A DNA stretch of 64,000 bases from Brenneria goodwinii (GTDB lineage: Bacteria > Pseudomonadota > Gammaproteobacteria > Enterobacterales > Enterobacteriaceae). A model generated the notes under the pieces. The model did no database searches, was not told the DNA's origin, and saw only the letters and a list, made by a program, of their open reading frames with translations. A program made the position numbers and the translations under genes. The DNA is taken from the NCBI RefSeq assembly GCF_002291445.1, contig NZ_CP014137.1:5146001-5210000 (forward strand), given 5' to 3'. This document shows, in pieces, positions 44,592 through 53,830 of the stretch; the stretch's first letter is position 1; the number at the start of each line of letters is the position of its first letter.

Positions 44592-45720
44592 GGTGGTCTC
44601 CAATTAAGCAATTATCCGTCATATTTCATGTCGCTGGCGCGTTGGCTGTGCTGCTTGGCCCATCCGTGAACCTACGCTGCAAACGGCGTGCAAATTTGCC
44701 AGGAGCAGATTTGTCGCGCTCTCCAGTCACTTGACTTCAGTAAGCGCCTGGATGTTTGCGGCGTCGCCGCCTTCCCGCAACTCGAACTATTTAGGATAGA
44801 TATCTTGCCAGGGGGCTTTCCCTGAATAAGGCGGCAAGAACTCACGAGACTAATACCGACGCATCGCGCACTCTTGCCAGGGCTTTGCTTCCACCTCTAC
44901 GGCATCGGTTGCGGTAACGAATGCCGAGAGAAATATATTCCGTATCAAATTGGAGACTTTGATTGAGATTGATAACAAATTTATTGATAGCGATTCTGTT
45001 AACTGACGGCTCGTTATTTTGAGCGGGAATTAACAATAGCAAGCTAATTATTTCATGTTTGCTGTTGCTAATTAGAGATAACATCAGAAAAAAACAGATC
45101 TTTTATTATCAATCTCTATCAAAGTATCTTGTTGCGCTAGTGTTAATAATTCTTTGGTTTTATGTAATGATTATTTTTCTACCGGCATTGATGCAGTTTA
45201 ATTTGCCATGCGACAGTAGAAAGATAATGAAAATAAGGCCAGAAATATGGATTTATACCTTTATCCCGCAAGCTGCATTTTTGCCGGATTTTCTTACATA
45301 TCCTGACCATTTTCTGGAGTAAACTCCTGGAAATTCATGTAACTAGAAATCTATCGGGTATATGTGTATTTCCTGAAGACGAACGGAATAACGAGTAAAA
45401 TCAAAAGTGTTCTTATATTTCCGATTAAAGACGGTGGTTTTGTTACTGTTATTTGTGATGATGATCTCATGATTACATCAGGTGATAATCATGATGACCT
45501 ATATTGATTAATTGTTAGCATATTTTATTTTTTGTTGCGTTTCACGTATCAATTTAAATTTTTTGTCAGAATAACCGGATAGATCACAATATGGTGTGTG
45601 GAGGGAGCATTTATGTTAAAAAAATAGCGCTTTTATTTTAGTCCGACATTTTCGATTATCTGTTTGGCGAGTATTTAAAATGAACGCCAGGCATCGTCTT
45701 ATCGTCGCAGCCATGACGGG
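44592..45720. other. 1.1-kb non-coding stretch upstream of adhE
   Basis: The first 200 bases are a diverged ERIC repeat. The rest, especially 45040-45700, is very AT-rich and holds no believable gene. A hydrophobic reading frame at 45059-45322 lacks a proper start. A strong ribosome-binding site at about 45601 leads into only a four-codon frame. The adhE promoter is presumably here, giving adhE a long leader as in E. coli. Confidence 0.55.
44608..44808 (-). repeat. Diverged ERIC element with an internal insertion, in the adhE leader
   Basis: Read on the minus strand it starts ATATCTATCC and continues TTCGAGTTGCGGGAAGGCGG, like the ERIC at 63465. The ERIC core is recognisable as CCAGGCGCTTACTGAAG then AAGTGACTGGAGAGCGC. 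After the core there is an extra segment of about 70 bases before the right end AGCCAACGCGCC ... CATGAAATATGACGG. It ends 17 bases before the adhE ATG, so it should be transcribed as part of the adhE leader. Confidence 0.65.
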
Positions 45721-46368
45721 TTAATCAAGCGGGCGGTTGTCGATAATGCGGCCGTCATTCACGGTCATCGTCCGGCTGGCGATGTACCTCGCATCATCCA
45801 GGTTGTGCGACACCATCAGCAGCGTGAGTCGACGTTCGTCGCAGACCTTTTCCAACAGTTGCAGCATTTCCTGCCGCAATGCCGGATCGAGCGCGGAAAA
45901 CGGTTCATCCAGCAGCAAAATAGGCTGATGGCGAACAAGGCAGCGGGCCAGCGCGGCGCGCTGCCGCTGACCGCCGGAAACCTGAGACGGCAGGCGATTG
46001 AGTAGCTCGGTTAATCCAACCTGCTCGGCAATGTTTCTCAGCGTGTCCCGCTGTTCGTCATTGAGCCGCAGACCGGGATGCAGCCCCAGAGCGATATTTT
46101 TCTCAATGGTCAGGTGAGGGAAGAGATTGTTTTCCTGAAACAGAATGGATACCGGTCGCTTGGATGGCGGGGTGAGGCGGTGATTTTCCCCATTCAGACG
46201 CAACTTACCGCTATCGGCCATCAGAAAACCGGCTATCAGATTCAGGAGCGTACTTTTCCCGGCGCCGCTGGGGCCAAGAATCGCCACGCGCTCTCCAGCG
46301 TTGACGTGCAAATCAAAACGCATGGGAAAACCTTGATAGAGGTAGGTCAGTTTATCGAGAGAGATCAT
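45721..46368 (-). CDS. thiQ: Thiamine ABC transporter ATPase ThiQ
   Basis: ThiQ powers uptake of thiamine, TMP and TPP. It has 215 residues, somewhat shorter at the C-terminus than E. coli (232). Walker A is GPSGAGKST, the signature LPSQVSGGQRQRAALARCL and Walker B LLLDEPFSALDP. The ATG at 46368 (MISLDKLTYLYQG) matches the family start and overlaps the end of thiP by 17 bases. Confidence 0.95.
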   Translation of the reverse strand: MISLDKLTYLYQGFPMRFDLHVNAGERVAILGPSGAGKSTLLNLIAGFLMADSGKLRLNGENHRLTPPSKRPVSILFQENNLFPHLTIEKNIALGLHPGLRLNDEQRDTLRNIAEQVGLTELLNRLPSQVSGGQRQRAALARCLVRHQPILLLDEPFSALDPALRQEMLQLLEKVCDERRLTLLMVSHNLDDARYIASRTMTVNDGRIIDNRPLD

Positions 46369-47962
46369 CACGATCCGCCAGTTTTTCAATCAGAGTGAAC
46401 AGCGTGAAGCAGAGCAGCATCAGCAACAGTGCGGTAACGGCACCGTCGACGCTGCGATAGGCTCCAATCTGCTGATAAAGGTAAAAGGGCAAGGTGCGGA
46501 ACTGCTCGTTGCCGAATAGCGCGATAACGCCAAAATCGCCGATAGACAGCACGCTGGCAAACGCCAATGCCTGGGCCAACGGCTGTTTCAGCGCCTGCAG
46601 TTCAATAATTTTTAACCGCTGCCAGCCGCGTAGATCCAGCGACAGACAGAGCCGATTATAGCGTTCGGCGACATCCAGCATCGGGTTTTCCAACACTTTT
46701 AGCGCATAGGGTATCGCCATCAGCGCGTTGGTGATCACCACCAATCCATAAGGCGATTCCGGCAACCCGATGGTATTGTTCAGCAACAGGAAAAAACCGG
46801 TTGCCAGCACAATACCGGGCATGGCGAGGATCAGCATTCCGCTCAGATTCATCAACTGGCCATAGAGCGGTTGCTGGCGCAGCTTAAGTTCCCGGCTGCT
46901 CCACAGCAGCATCATCGTCAGGATGATGCAAATAGCGCCCGCCGCCAGCGCAATACGCAGCGAGGTGAACAACGTTTCCCACAGCGTGGGTTGCTGTAAT
47001 ACCATGAGCAGGGACGGGTTGACGCCGTCTACCACGACGGCCAGCAGCGGTGGCACGATCAGCAGTAACGCCGCACCAATCAGCAGCGTGTCGCATAGCC
47101 GGCTGAACAGGCTGTCCTGCGGGTTCCGCCACGCCAGTTGCTGCGTGCTGCCAACCGGCAGAACCCCGCCCAGCCGCTGACTCAGCAGCACCAGCCCAAG
47201 ACAACAGGTCATCTGAATCAGCGCCAGCAATGCGGCGCGGGACGGATCGTAATCAAAGCTCAGCGCCTGATAAATCGCCAACTCGATGGTGGTCGCTCGC
47301 GGTCCGCCACCCAGCGATAGCACGGTGGCAAAGCTGGCGAAACAGAGCATAAAAATAAGTGCGGCCACCGGCGGGATCTGCCTACGCAGCCAGGGCCATT
47401 CGACAATGCGAAAATGCTGCCAGCCATTCATCCCCAGTTGAGCCGCCAACTGACGTTGTTCAGTGGCGATGTTTTCCAGCGATTGCAGCAGCAAGCGGGT
47501 CGCCAGCGGCAGGTTGAAAAAAATATGCGCCAGCAGAATGCCTTGCAGCCCATAGGGGGAAAAATGATACGGCAGGCCGAAGATCTCCAGCAGATGCGCC
47601 AGCCATCCCTGACGGCCATATATGCTCAGCAAGCCGAAAACCGCCACCAGAACCGGCAGCACCAGGGTCATGGCGCATAGCCGCAATAGCAGACGATGGC
47701 CGGGAAAACGTCTGCGGTAGAGCGCTCTGGCAAGGAAAATAGCCGGCGTGGTAGACAGTAAGGCAGACAAAAACGCCTGCCAGAAAGTAAAGCGGATAAC
47801 ATGCCACAGATAGCTGTCATGCCAGAGCATTCGCCATTGGCTTTCCGGCGCCTGTAGCCACAATGCGCTGAAAGCCAGCGCCGCCACCAAGATTAACAGC
47901 GAGGCGGCCAGCAATCCCGGCCACAGACTTCCGCTACTCAACGACTGACGGCTTGTTGCCAT
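46352..47962 (-). CDS. thiP: Thiamine ABC transporter permease ThiP
   Basis: ThiP is a fused double permease: 536 residues, about 12 transmembrane helices, with two permease domains each bearing the ATPase-contact loop (AAQLGMNGWQHFRIVEWPWL near residue 190 and the second near 450). It overlaps thiB by 25 bases and thiQ by 17, in the order thiB-thiP-thiQ as in E. coli. Confidence 0.95.
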   Translation of the reverse strand: MATSRQSLSSGSLWPGLLAASLLILVAALAFSALWLQAPESQWRMLWHDSYLWHVIRFTFWQAFLSALLSTTPAIFLARALYRRRFPGHRLLLRLCAMTLVLPVLVAVFGLLSIYGRQGWLAHLLEIFGLPYHFSPYGLQGILLAHIFFNLPLATRLLLQSLENIATEQRQLAAQLGMNGWQHFRIVEWPWLRRQIPPVAALIFMLCFASFATVLSLGGGPRATTIELAIYQALSFDYDPSRAALLALIQMTCCLGLVLLSQRLGGVLPVGSTQQLAWRNPQDSLFSRLCDTLLIGAALLLIVPPLLAVVVDGVNPSLLMVLQQPTLWETLFTSLRIALAAGAICIILTMMLLWSSRELKLRQQPLYGQLMNLSGMLILAMPGIVLATGFFLLLNNTIGLPESPYGLVVITNALMAIPYALKVLENPMLDVAERYNRLCLSLDLRGWQRLKIIELQALKQPLAQALAFASVLSIGDFGVIALFGNEQFRTLPFYLYQQIGAYRSVDGAVTALLLMLLCFTLFTLIEKLADRDDLSR

Positions 47963-48975
47963 GCCTGAATCCAGTTATTCCGCTGTTCTGCAACCTGTTG
48001 CGCGCTGTATTGCAAGGCTTTCTCCGGGACGGCGAGATGGGCGAATCCGGCCGGCAGATCGGTTTTGATTGCCGGATACATCCAGTTTTTGGTTGGGATC
48101 GCCTGCTGGAATGCGGGCGTCAGGATGAACTGCAGAAAGCGTTTTGCCAGCGCCGGATTTTTACTGGCGGCAAGCTGTCCGGCGACTTCAATTTGCAGAT
48201 AATGTCCTTCGCTAAAGTTCGCCGCGGCGTAGTTATCGTTCTTCTCTTCAATGATGTGGTATGCCGGGGAGGTGGTATAGCTGAGCACCAGATCGGCTTC
48301 ACCCTTTAGGAATAACCCATAGGCTTCGCTCCAGCCTTTGGTGACGGTAACCGTTTTCTTAGCCAGTTTTTGCCATGCCTGCGGGGCTTGATCGCCATAT
48401 ACTTTCTGCATCCATAGCAGCAGTCCTAATCCAGGCGTACTGGTGCGCGGATCCTGATAAATGACTTTCCACGGCTCCGTGCTGTCGATCAGCTCATGCA
48501 GGCTTTGGGGCGGATTCTTCAGGCGGTTTTTGTCATAGACAAACGCGAAGTAGCCATAGTCATAGGGAACAAAGGTCGTATTGTCCCAGCCGCCGGGGAT
48601 ATCAACGACAGCCTTGGTATCCAGGCCGTGTTTGGCGAATAGCCCGGTCTGTTCCGCCGCCTGCAACAGGTTGTTGTCCAACCCCAGAATGATATCCGCT
48701 TTACTGTTCTTCCCTTCCATACGCAGGCGGTTCAGCAGCGAGACCCCGTCTTCCAGCGCGACGAAATTCAGCTCGCAGTCGCACTCTTTTTCGAAGGCCG
48801 TTTTAATGACCGGCCCTGGCCCCCATTCGGAAGCGAAAGAATCATAGGTGTAAACCGTAAGCGCCGGTTTAGCGAAAGAGGAGGCCGACGCCAGCAACAG
48901 GCAGGGAAGGATTTTTTTCAATATTGACGTTGAACGTTTTAACAACGGTTGTTTGAGTAATGTGATATTTAACAC
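47938..48975 (-). CDS. thiB: Thiamine-binding periplasmic protein ThiB
   Basis: ThiB binds thiamine and its phosphates. It has 345 residues from a GTG start at 48975, which is preceded by AGGAG; the E. coli protein has 327 and starts at a position where this gene has ATA. The signal peptide ends in ASSFA, then KPALTVYTYDSFASEWGPG. The mature protein is nearly collinear with E. coli (GPVIKTAFEKECDCELNFV, NSKADIILGLDNNLL). It is preceded by a TPP riboswitch. Confidence 0.95.
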   Translation of the reverse strand: MLNITLLKQPLLKRSTSILKKILPCLLLASASSFAKPALTVYTYDSFASEWGPGPVIKTAFEKECDCELNFVALEDGVSLLNRLRMEGKNSKADIILGLDNNLLQAAEQTGLFAKHGLDTKAVVDIPGGWDNTTFVPYDYGYFAFVYDKNRLKNPPQSLHELIDSTEPWKVIYQDPRTSTPGLGLLLWMQKVYGDQAPQAWQKLAKKTVTVTKGWSEAYGLFLKGEADLVLSYTTSPAYHIIEEKNDNYAAANFSEGHYLQIEVAGQLAASKNPALAKRFLQFILTPAFQQAIPTKNWMYPAIKTDLPAGFAHLAVPEKALQYSAQQVAEQRNNWIQAWQQAVSR

Positions 48976-49030
48976 TTTGCACTCCTGTCATCATAGGGTG
49001 GCAAAGGTCTTTGAGTCTCAGCGATGAGCA

Positions 49031-49134
49031 CTCTCAAATCCCTTCGCCGGTATTAACCGGATCAGGTTCGACGGGTATTTTCTCAGCGCAAGACGTGTCG
49101 CATAGGCATTACACGTCTTCCGCACCCCGTTGAG
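49031..49134 (-). ncRNA. TPP riboswitch (THI element) controlling thiBPQ
   Basis: Read on the minus strand, the element has the conserved THI-box parts in order: GGGGTGC, a variable stem (AGACGTGTAATGCC ... GACACGTCTT), GCTGAGA, ACCCG, GAACCTGATC, CGGTTAATACCGGCG and AGGGA. It ends 56 bases before the thiB GTG. Binding of thiamine pyrophosphate should shut off translation or transcription of the transporter. Confidence 0.93.
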
Positions 49135-49180
49135 AACGCTCTATTGTAAAGACTTATGGGTGACGGCGAAAGCGAGACGC

Positions 49181-50839
49181 TTAGTTTTCCGGCTGCGCGA
49201 ACCAGGCGGACTTAAAGTCAAACCATCCCAGGGTATTCATGCGGATGCCCCGCATGCTGCGTTGCCCCTGAAGTTGCAGCCAGTTGTGGAACAGTGGATG
49301 TAACTGACAACTGGCAATAAGTTTTTCACTCCATTCCGCTATTGGCAACGCCTTGCCGCGCCACAGGCCGGCGTCCTCGTGCAGATCTTCATTAAGGCAA
49401 TGCTGTATCAGCGGCTGCTCGTAAAACAGGGCGAACAGCGAGAACTCCAGCGGCAAGTAGCAGTTGTTGCTGCATAGCCAGATATCGCTTTCCGCTTCGC
49501 CGCGATACCACTCTTCGTAACCGATTGTCTGTAAGTCGAGTTGCACGCCATGTTCTTGCAGCACTTTTTCCATGATGCCGCTGATAACCCTATATTCAGG
49601 ATGTTCCCGGTAGATTGTCAGGGTGATCCGTTGCAGATCTTTGGGTTTTCCCTGTGGCTCGATACGTTCCTGGTGATGCCAGCGGGGGAGCAGACCATAG
49701 GCTGGCGACCAGTCCCGCTGGTGCGAAATATCCGCATAACGCAGCAGGGCGATCGGATTGAATATCTGGCACAGCCAGCGGCGCACTTCCAGTTGGCTCG
49801 CCTGCGCCGAACGAGCATCAAACAGCAGGAAATAACAGCCTTCTTCCATGCGGCTTTCCAACTGGTTATGCGACGAATCATCCGATTCCAGATGCGGGGA
49901 GTAGGGATGCATCTCTGTCGCGTCGGGAATCACCCAGATGTTGACCTCGTCAATCAGCGCCCGATAGCCGAAGTAGTCATCGAATGCTTTGATTTTAAGT
50001 TGATTGTCGTTGTTGCGCGTTACCGCGTAAGGACCGGTTCCGATAGGGTGTCTGGCGAAATCCGGCAGGGTTCGCCACTCTTCCGGCAGAATCATCGCCG
50101 AAACGCTGCCAAGCAGCCACGGCAACCAGTCGTCGGGGCTGGTCAGCCGGACATCAATCACAAACGGCATGGGGGAGGTCACCTTCTCAATATGTGAAAA
50201 CAGCGGGGACGCGGCAAGCCGGGTGAGCGAGGTAATGACATCCGCCATGGTCAGTTCCCGTCCGTGGTGAAAACGAATGGAAGGGCGCAGATAAAACCGC
50301 CAGTGCAGCGGCGACAACATTTGCCAGTGATGGGCTAAGTCGGGTTTTAGTTCCCCATTTTCCTCATTTATGTTGGTCAGCCCGCTGAATATCTGGCGGG
50401 CAATATGCATTTCCGAACGGCGCAGCGCCGATCCCGGCAACAGATTGCGCAGCGGACGATAATAAAGAATGCGCAGAATATGTTTACCCTGGCGAAAGCT
50501 GCGGCCAAGGTGCGAAAGCAGCATCTGCCGCACGGTTTGTTTATCGCCGACCAGTTGTACCAACTGATCGATGCGATCCTGCTCCAACAGGTCTTCGGCC
50601 CGCTGTTGCTGCAATGCCAGTCCGGTGTAGATAAAGGTCAACTGCGAACGTTTACTCCGCCCGGCTTCCGCCTGCCAGATAAGCCATCCCTGTTTTTGCA
50701 TGGCGCCGAGCAGTGAACGGATATGGCGGCGAGAACAGCTTAATACCCCGGCCAGCTCTTGCAGCGTCGTGTCGGTGGTTTGCCCTTGATAGCGTTGCCA
50801 CAGGCGAATGAACTGTTGTTGCAAACGAGATGAAGGCAT
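49181..50839 (-). CDS. sgrR: Transcriptional regulator SgrR, activator of sgrS
   Basis: SgrR senses glucose-phosphate stress and activates the divergent small RNA gene sgrS. The protein has 552 residues (E. coli 551). The N-terminal 110 residues form a winged-helix DNA-binding domain (LQELAGVLSCSRRHIRSLLG near residue 24). The remainder is a solute-binding-protein-like domain (SBP_bac_5 type, FSGLTNINEENGELKPDLAHHW near residue 150). It lies between thiB and sgrS exactly as in E. coli. Confidence 0.95.
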   Translation of the reverse strand: MPSSRLQQQFIRLWQRYQGQTTDTTLQELAGVLSCSRRHIRSLLGAMQKQGWLIWQAEAGRSKRSQLTFIYTGLALQQQRAEDLLEQDRIDQLVQLVGDKQTVRQMLLSHLGRSFRQGKHILRILYYRPLRNLLPGSALRRSEMHIARQIFSGLTNINEENGELKPDLAHHWQMLSPLHWRFYLRPSIRFHHGRELTMADVITSLTRLAASPLFSHIEKVTSPMPFVIDVRLTSPDDWLPWLLGSVSAMILPEEWRTLPDFARHPIGTGPYAVTRNNDNQLKIKAFDDYFGYRALIDEVNIWVIPDATEMHPYSPHLESDDSSHNQLESRMEEGCYFLLFDARSAQASQLEVRRWLCQIFNPIALLRYADISHQRDWSPAYGLLPRWHHQERIEPQGKPKDLQRITLTIYREHPEYRVISGIMEKVLQEHGVQLDLQTIGYEEWYRGEAESDIWLCSNNCYLPLEFSLFALFYEQPLIQHCLNEDLHEDAGLWRGKALPIAEWSEKLIASCQLHPLFHNWLQLQGQRSMRGIRMNTLGWFDFKSAWFAQPEN

Positions 50840-50929
50840 AAAAGAGGAACTCCCCGCACTAAAGTCATCAATTTATCTTTCCCTATATTACGTCGATACT
50901 TTCATGCAATGAAAGCGGGGAGGTGGATT

Positions 50930-51094
50930 ATGAAAGTTTCATCACTGTATCGGTTCTATCAAGCCTATCTTGCTGCGGGTCAATCTAAATGGTTGAGCGG
51001 GATATCGGTTCAACAGCGGGTGGAATTATTGCAGCAGGCGACGCAGTGGCAGATAGAAAACATGTCGGAAGAAGAGTACCGCCACTGGTTATAA
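50930..51094 (+). CDS. sgrT: SgrT, inhibitor of glucose transporter PtsG, encoded within SgrS
   Basis: SgrT blocks PtsG activity directly. The frame encodes 54 residues (E. coli 43) with the family pattern: an aromatic N-terminal part (LYRFYQAYLAA), a tryptophan (KWLSGIS), then QQRVELLQQATQW. GGGGAGGT stands seven bases before the ATG at 50930. The extra residues are at both ends, ending EEEYRHWL. Confidence 0.85.
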   Translation: MKVSSLYRFYQAYLAAGQSKWLSGISVQQRVELLQQATQWQIENMSEEEYRHWL

Positions 51095-51144
51095 CCGTAA
51101 GTTTCGGGTAGAGAAACATTCTGAGTAATGGTGCGATTTCACCA

Positions 51145-51174
51145 GCCAGCGAACCTTCTGCTGGCTTTTTTTTT
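51145..51174 (+). terminator. Rho-independent terminator of SgrS
   Basis: GCCAGC pairs with GCTGGC around GAACCTTCT, followed by nine T. A long U-tail of this kind also serves Hfq binding in SgrS. Confidence 0.92.
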
Positions 51175-51317
51175 GCACCACGCTTTGCCCTCTCAGGTTA
51201 TTAATGCTGTTCGTTTAAAGATCGAGATACCCGGGGCGACCACGACGAGAGGCGTCCCTGCGGGAACCTCATCGCCGTGTTTCCCCTAATATCAGGCTTA
51301 AGTGAACGGCATTACTG
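51175..51317. other. Spacer between SgrS and phnE
   Basis: Between the SgrS terminator and the end of the leftward phn operon. E. coli has setA (sugar efflux) after sgrS; no trace of setA coding sequence is visible here. No other feature is recognised. Confidence 0.4.
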
Positions 51318-52133
51318 TCAGATTATGGCCTTTCTAACTACCGCCGATACCCATTCCGACACCGCCACGGTCAGCAGAATCACCAAAAAGATGACGGTGA
51401 TTTGCGGCCAGGCCAGCATATTGAGCGACGATTGAAGGTTAAGACCGAGGCCGCCGGCCCCCACCAGGCCAAGAATGGCGGACTCGCGGATGTTGATGTC
51501 CCAGCGGAATACGGTAATGCCAAGCAGGCTGGGCAGGATCTGCGGAACAATCGCATAGTCAATGATCTGAAGCCGGCTGGCGCCCGTCGCCATAACGGCT
51601 TCAACCTGCGTTTCATCTATCTCTTCGATCGCTTCATACAACAGTTTTCCAATAAAACCAATGGATCGCAGCGCGATGGCGATAGTGCCGGCCATCATGC
51701 CGGGGCCAAGGATCGAAACCAGCAGCAGCGCCCAGATCAATGAGTTGATCGAGCGAGATGAGACGATGATCAATAGCGCGATCGAGCGGATAAACGCCGC
51801 CGGCGTGGTGTTGCGCGCCGCCAGAAACGCGATGGGCACGGCGATAAGCGTGCCGCCCAACGTGCCGAGCGTCGCCATATTCAGCGTATCCCACAGCGGA
51901 ATAAGCAACTGTGGCAAATAGGACCAGCGCGGCGGGAACGCGCGCGCCAGAATATCTTCCCCCTGTACCGGCGCATCGTAGACGAATGACCAAATCGTAT
52001 CTTTGGTCATTAACTGCCAGCAAAAGAGGAAGAAGGCGACAAGAACCAGCCAACCCGCCCATTGCAGCAGCTCCGCGCCGGTTGTCTGATGACGCCATTC
52101 GGGGGACGATGTTTTCGTCTTGAAGTCTGACAT
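51318..52133 (-). CDS. phnE: Phosphonate-type ABC transporter permease PhnE, second copy
   Basis: One of two membrane subunits of a phosphonate/phosphite-type importer, 271 residues with about six transmembrane helices. The PhnE signature is seen as EAIEEIDETQVEAVMATGASRLQIIDYAIVPQILP near residues 165-200, followed by RWDINIRESAILGLVGAGGLG. It overlaps the stop of the first permease gene by one base. Tandem phnE1-phnE2 genes are common in this family. Confidence 0.9.
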   Translation of the reverse strand: MSDFKTKTSSPEWRHQTTGAELLQWAGWLVLVAFFLFCWQLMTKDTIWSFVYDAPVQGEDILARAFPPRWSYLPQLLIPLWDTLNMATLGTLGGTLIAVPIAFLAARNTTPAAFIRSIALLIIVSSRSINSLIWALLLVSILGPGMMAGTIAIALRSIGFIGKLLYEAIEEIDETQVEAVMATGASRLQIIDYAIVPQILPSLLGITVFRWDINIRESAILGLVGAGGLGLNLQSSLNMLAWPQITVIFLVILLTVAVSEWVSAVVRKAII

Positions 52134-52939
52134 TATTGGATCCGTTTGCGGATAAGACTGGAAAAGTATTCCGCCGCCATGACGATGGCGATGATGATGA
52201 TCAGGATGGCGCTGGCGCTGTCATATTCGTAGCGGTCGATTGCCGTATTCAGCGTGGCGCCGATGCCCCCGGCGCCGACAATGCCGATGACGGCGGATTC
52301 GCGGAAATTGATATCAAAGCGATAGAGTGAAAGCCCGATCAGCCGCGGCATCACCTGCGGCTGTACCGCATAGTTCAGCAGTTGCGGCCAGGATGCGCCG
52401 GTCGATCGGATCGCTTCGATCTGCGCGGCGTCGGTCTCTTCAATATCCTCCGCCAGCAGTTTGGCGATAAAACCGATCGTGGCGAAGGCCAGCGTCAGGA
52501 ATCCGGCGAACGGGCCGAAACCAAACATGGCCACCAGCAGGATGGCGATGATGATTTCCTGAAAGGCGCGTGAAACGGCGATAATGCTGCGGCAAATCAT
52601 GTAAATTGGCATCGGCGTCAGGTTGCGTGCGGCGCCGACTCCAATCGGAATCGAGAGCAGAATACCGACAATCGTCGCGCATACCGTCATGGTCAGGCTT
52701 TCCTGAAGGCCGGGAAGAATATCGCGCCAGCGTGAAACGAAATCCGGTTGCAGGAACCCCTGCAGGAAGCGCCAGCCGCGGTCAAGACCTTCCCAGGCCC
52801 GCCGCCAGTTTACTTCCATCGAGGAAAGCGCGGCCAACAGGTAGAGCGCGCATCCGCCATAGGCGAGCCAACGCACGGCCCTGCTACGAATAAAACGCGG
52901 CGGCCGCCGCCAGGTAGTGGGGTGAGTTGTGGTAGTCAT
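52133..52939 (-). CDS. phnE: Phosphonate-type ABC transporter permease PhnE, first copy
   Basis: The other membrane subunit, 268 residues. Its EIDD-like loop reads EDIEETDAAQIEAIRSTGASWPQ near residue 168, followed by YRFDINFRESAVIGIVGAGGIG, very similar to the neighbouring permease; the pair probably forms a heterodimer. The ATG at 52939 shares a base with the phnC stop (TAATG). Confidence 0.9.
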   Translation of the reverse strand: MTTTTHPTTWRRPPRFIRSRAVRWLAYGGCALYLLAALSSMEVNWRRAWEGLDRGWRFLQGFLQPDFVSRWRDILPGLQESLTMTVCATIVGILLSIPIGVGAARNLTPMPIYMICRSIIAVSRAFQEIIIAILLVAMFGFGPFAGFLTLAFATIGFIAKLLAEDIEETDAAQIEAIRSTGASWPQLLNYAVQPQVMPRLIGLSLYRFDINFRESAVIGIVGAGGIGATLNTAIDRYEYDSASAILIIIIAIVMAAEYFSSLIRKRIQ

Positions 52940-53772
52940 TACAGGCTCTCGACCATTTTCCCGGCGGGAAGATCCATGTGGGCCAAGGGAGCCTCGGCTG
53001 CGTCATCCTTTGCCTGTTGGCGCATCGCCGCCCAGTCTTCTTCACCGTAAATGTGCGTCAGCGCGCTGTTGTCCAATCGATCGGGCGAGCCGTCAAAGAC
53101 AATCTCTCCGGCGCGCAGGCCGATGATCCGTTCGACAAAATTCTGCGCAAGAACCACATCATGAATATTGATGATGGCCGGCAGGCCGCGTTCCCGGCAA
53201 ATCTCGCTAATCAGCCGCATAATCTGCCGTGAGGTTTTAGGGTCGAGCGAGGCCGTCGGTTCATCGATCAGCAGCAGTTCAGGATCCTGCGCCAATGCGC
53301 GGGCGATGCCGACACGCTGGCGCTGACCGCCTGACAGGGCGTCGGCGCGTTTGTTGACATGTTCGGACAGCCCCACCCGTTCCAGCAGCGCAAACGCATT
53401 CGCCACATCCTGCGGCGGATAACGGCGGAAAAAACTGCGCCAGAAGGGAACATAGCCTAAACGGCCGGATAATACGTTCTCCATCACGGTAAGCCGTTCG
53501 ACTAACGCATATTCCTGAAAAATCATGCCGATACGCCGACGCAAAATCCGCAGACGGGTACGCGAAATACCGGTAATCTCTTCATTTTTCAGGAAAATAC
53601 GGCCTTCACTGGGTTCGATCAACCGGTTGATACAGCGGATCAGCGTCGATTTACCCGCGCCCGAGGGGCCAATCAGTCCGATAACCTGTCCGGCAGGCAC
53701 CTCCAGGCTGACGTTTTTCAGCGCCTTGTCGCCGACACGGTAAGTTTTACTCAGGTTAGCGATGCGCAGCAT
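52939..53772 (-). CDS. phnC: Phosphonate-type ABC transporter ATPase PhnC
   Basis: PhnC is the ATPase of the importer, 277 residues. Walker A is GPSGAGKST, signature LSGGQRQRVGIARAL and Walker B LLLIDEPTASLDP. The C-terminal extension of about 25 residues after the Walker fold is rich in Ala. Two adjacent ATGs (53775 and 53772) follow GGAGGTC; spacing favours the second. It is 58 bases after phnD. Confidence 0.92.
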   Translation of the reverse strand: MLRIANLSKTYRVGDKALKNVSLEVPAGQVIGLIGPSGAGKSTLIRCINRLIEPSEGRIFLKNEEITGISRTRLRILRRRIGMIFQEYALVERLTVMENVLSGRLGYVPFWRSFFRRYPPQDVANAFALLERVGLSEHVNKRADALSGGQRQRVGIARALAQDPELLLIDEPTASLDPKTSRQIMRLISEICRERGLPAIINIHDVVLAQNFVERIIGLRAGEIVFDGSPDRLDNSALTHIYGEEDWAAMRQQAKDDAAEAPLAHMDLPAGKMVESL

Positions 53773-53830
53773 CATGACCTCCGATACAGGTGGTGAGGGA
53801 TGGCATAGGCCAGCCCATCTTCATGTAGGG

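Larger units (their letters stand above)
50896..51174 (+). ncRNA. sgrS: Small RNA SgrS
   Basis: SgrS pairs with ptsG mRNA to stop glucose-transporter synthesis during sugar-phosphate stress, helped by Hfq. The 3' part reads CTGAGTAATGGTG (51121-51133), then CGATTTCACC, then a terminator, closely matching the E. coli sequence CTGAGTATTGGTG ... TCACC that pairs with the ptsG ribosome-binding region. The 5' end is an estimate from a TATATT -10 element at 50884-50889. It encodes SgrT and is divergent from sgrR. At about 280 nt it is longer than the E. coli RNA (227 nt), mainly because SgrT is longer. Confidence 0.85.

Noticed and set aside
45059..45322. Possible small membrane protein, 87 codons
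   Set aside because: It would start at TTG without a ribosome-binding site, in very AT-rich DNA where hydrophobic frames arise by chance.
45600..45630. Strong Shine-Dalgarno followed by ATG
   Set aside because: The frame has only four codons before a stop; no downstream gene on that strand to regulate.
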